Below are positions 5,831 through 7,118 of a stretch of 7,118 nt of DNA, piece by piece. Numbering within the stretch: position 1 is the first letter of the stretch; every line of letters starts with the position of its first letter. Under the pieces are notes generated by a model. The model had not been told where the DNA came from and did not search any database. It worked only from the letters and a program-made list of their open reading frames with translations. The position numbers and the translations under genes are program-made. Source of the DNA: Candidatus Neomicrothrix sp. UBA825 (lineage in GTDB: Bacteria > Actinomycetota > Acidimicrobiia > Acidimicrobiales > UBA8592); NCBI GenBank assembly GCA_002295705.1, contig DBHP01000023.1, positions 1,226 to 8,343 of the forward strand, given 5' to 3'.

Positions 5831-6835
5831 ATGGCAGTGACAGAGACAGAACAACGCATCATTAGATACAACGATGCCTTCAACGAAACCCTCGCAGAAC
5901 TTCTACGCGAAGACCCAGATATATTCATAGCCGGCGAAGATGTTGGACGATACGGGGGTGTCTTTCAATCATTCGCAAACCTAAATGCAGAATTCGGGGA
6001 CGAACGAGTTGTAGATACACCTATTGCAGAACAAGCAATCATAGGTCTGGGAATAGGAGCTGCAGCCGTAGGACTCCGACCCATCGTCGATCTCATGTTT
6101 ATGGACTTTGTCATGGTATCAATGGACCAGATAGCAAACCAAGCTGCAAAAATGAAATACATGTTTGGTGGTAAGGCAAAGCTACCACTAACTATTACGA
6201 CTACAGGTGGAGCCGGATTAGGTGCAGCAGCGCAGCACAGCCAAAGCCTTGAAGCATGGCTCATTCACGTACCAGGGCTAAAAGTTGTCTACCCATCCAA
6301 CCCATATGATCTCAAAGGCCTATTAGTATCATGTGTTCGCGACGATAACCCAACAATATTTACGCTTCACAAAGCCATGTTGGGTTCAAAAGGTCACGTA
6401 CCTGAGGGGCTCTATGAAATACCACTAGGGGAAGCGAATGTCGTGCGAGAAGGAACCGATGCGACCATAGTAGCGATTGGGAAAATGGTTTCCGAAGCTG
6501 AGAAGGCAGCTTCTACTCTTGCAGAAGAGGGAATTGAGGTGGAGATCATTGACCCTCGAACGCTACTTCCCTTTGATATGGATACCGTTATCCAATCGGC
6601 CAAGAAAACTAACAGGATCGTCATTGTGCATGAAGCTGTTAAAAATGGTGGCATAGGGGCAGAAATTTCAGCCCAGATCCAAGAGCAAGCATTTGATTAT
6701 CTCGATGCTCCTGTTACAAGAGTTGCTGCACCCTTCGCACCAGTTCCCTTTAGCCCGGCTTTGGAGCAGTCGTATGTACCTAACGCTGAAAGCATTGCAA
6801 AAGGCGTAAGAGACGTTCTTCATAGAAATATTTAA
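5831..6835 (+). CDS. Thiamine-diphosphate 2-oxo acid/acetoin dehydrogenase E1, beta subunit
   Basis: This 334-residue beta subunit pairs with the preceding gene product to form the E1 active site. Visible family motifs are the opening Y13-N14-D15-A16, GEDVG (35-39), DTPIAEQ (62-68) with E67 as the conserved glutamate that activates the aminopyrimidine ring of thiamine diphosphate, F90-M91-D92-F93, the GGAGLGAAAQHSQSLEAW block (126-143) including H136, VVYPSNPYD (152-160), the C-terminal transketolase domain start DPRTLLPFD (241-249), VHEAV (266-270), GIGAEI (274-279), and the closing APFAPVPFSPALEQ (300-313). Length is normal (about 325-340). It lies 1 nt after the alpha stop, with a Shine-Dalgarno sequence inside the alpha gene. 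No residue expected for catalysis is missing. Acetoin dehydrogenase AcoB and pyruvate dehydrogenase E1 beta are the two likely readings. Confidence 0.92.
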   Translation: MAVTETEQRIIRYNDAFNETLAELLREDPDIFIAGEDVGRYGGVFQSFANLNAEFGDERVVDTPIAEQAIIGLGIGAAAVGLRPIVDLMFMDFVMVSMDQIANQAAKMKYMFGGKAKLPLTITTTGGAGLGAAAQHSQSLEAWLIHVPGLKVVYPSNPYDLKGLLVSCVRDDNPTIFTLHKAMLGSKGHVPEGLYEIPLGEANVVREGTDATIVAIGKMVSEAEKAASTLAEEGIEVEIIDPRTLLPFDMDTVIQSAKKTNRIVIVHEAVKNGGIGAEISAQIQEQAFDYLDAPVTRVAAPFAPVPFSPALEQSYVPNAESIAKGVRDVLHRNI

Positions 6836-6843
6836 AACACATC

Positions 6844-7118
6844 GTGGCAACCGTTGGGATTATTGCAAGCCCATCCGCAGGAAAAGATGTGCGAAGGCTT
6901 GTAGGGCATGCCGGCTCAACCGGCGACGTTGATAAGATCGCTGTCATTCGGCGCGCAGCTTTGGGAATCATTGAATCAAATGTAGACCGGCTCCTGTACC
7001 TTGATGACACCCGACACCTCATTCAACGCGCTCTCGAAGGAATCCCGCATGGAAATGTACAGGTTGAAGCAATCAATCAAGCTGTTATGGGAACTGGTAG
7101 AGATTCAGAAAAAGCTGC
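6844..7118 (+). CDS. AcoX-like / ATP-NAD kinase-fold protein, N-terminal part
   Basis: An open frame begins at GTG 6844 and runs to the window end, giving 91 codons plus two bases; the gene continues beyond. The N-terminus reads VGIIASPSAGKDVRRLVGHA, the phosphate-binding opening of the NAD kinase/diacylglycerol kinase-like fold. The 'G.DVRRLV.HA' variant is characteristic of AcoX proteins from acetoin dehydrogenase operons rather than housekeeping NAD kinases. The next region, with DKIAVIRRAALGIIESNVDRLLYLDD (about 29-54), fits the alternating helix-strand pattern. The GTG is chosen because the similarity starts at once after it, only 8 nt past the beta subunit stop. No good Shine-Dalgarno sequence is visible, suggesting translation coupled to the upstream gene. 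AcoX function is not established; a nucleotide- or phosphate-dependent role linked to the dehydrogenase is assumed. The GGDGT-type motif expected of the fold would be beyond the window. Confidence 0.75.
   Translation, partial: MATVGIIASPSAGKDVRRLVGHAGSTGDVDKIAVIRRAALGIIESNVDRLLYLDDTRHLIQRALEGIPHGNVQVEAINQAVMGTGRDSEKA

Noticed and set aside
4969..6654. Several minus-strand open frames of 61-99 codons opposite the E1 alpha and beta genes
   Set aside because: They are serine/proline/alanine-rich shadows created by the codon use of the real genes, with no ribosome sites or domains.
1..7118. CRISPR arrays, tRNA or rRNA genes, insertion sequences, defence or phage genes
   Set aside because: No regularly spaced repeats, transposase-like frames, terminal inverted repeats or RNA-gene patterns were seen by eye; nearly all bases are accounted for by metabolic genes.

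Overview
This is a bacterial window with nine protein genes, two of them cut by the window edges. I see no RNA genes, mobile elements, CRISPR arrays or clear intrinsic terminators. Base composition looks mid-range, roughly mid-40s percent GC by eye. The source is probably an environmental bacterium. An Actinomycetota member (for example a marine Acidimicrobiia-like lineage) is my best guess. It rests on the gene content and on an apparently leaderless GTG start preceded by a TANNNT box at the expected distance. Chloroflexota or another phylum is not excluded.

Left part (1-1825): the C-terminal end of an SRPBCC-fold protein on the + strand meets, tail to tail with only 5 bp between, a two-gene minus-strand operon. 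That operon encodes a second SRPBCC protein and a type I phosphodiesterase / nucleotide pyrophosphatase-like enzyme, overlapping by 4 bp (ATGA). All metal ligands and the nucleophile of the phosphodiesterase are visible.

Middle (1826-3137): a 79-bp divergent intergenic region separates this operon from an isochorismate synthase (MenF/EntC type) on the + strand. The enzyme has the lysine that distinguishes isochorismate synthases from anthranilate and aminodeoxychorismate synthases. No other menaquinone or siderophore gene is in view.

Right part (3233-7118): a + strand gene string that looks like one operon or two adjacent ones. It holds a short-chain dehydrogenase, a ThuA-like protein, the alpha and beta subunits of a thiamine-diphosphate 2-oxo acid dehydrogenase E1 most like the acetoin dehydrogenase AcoA/AcoB, and the start of an AcoX-like NAD-kinase-fold protein that runs off the end. 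Gaps are 9, 62, 1 and 8 nt. The E2 and E3 components needed for a working complex are not here and would be expected downstream or elsewhere. The natural reading is oxidative cleavage of a small ketone or 2-oxo acid to an acyl-CoA, with the reductase perhaps acting on the same or a linked carbonyl compound. The substrate cannot be fixed from sequence alone.

I found no clearly new system. The points most worth a second look are the ThuA/SDR/AcoA-AcoB/AcoX association and the SRPBCC-phosphodiesterase pair.
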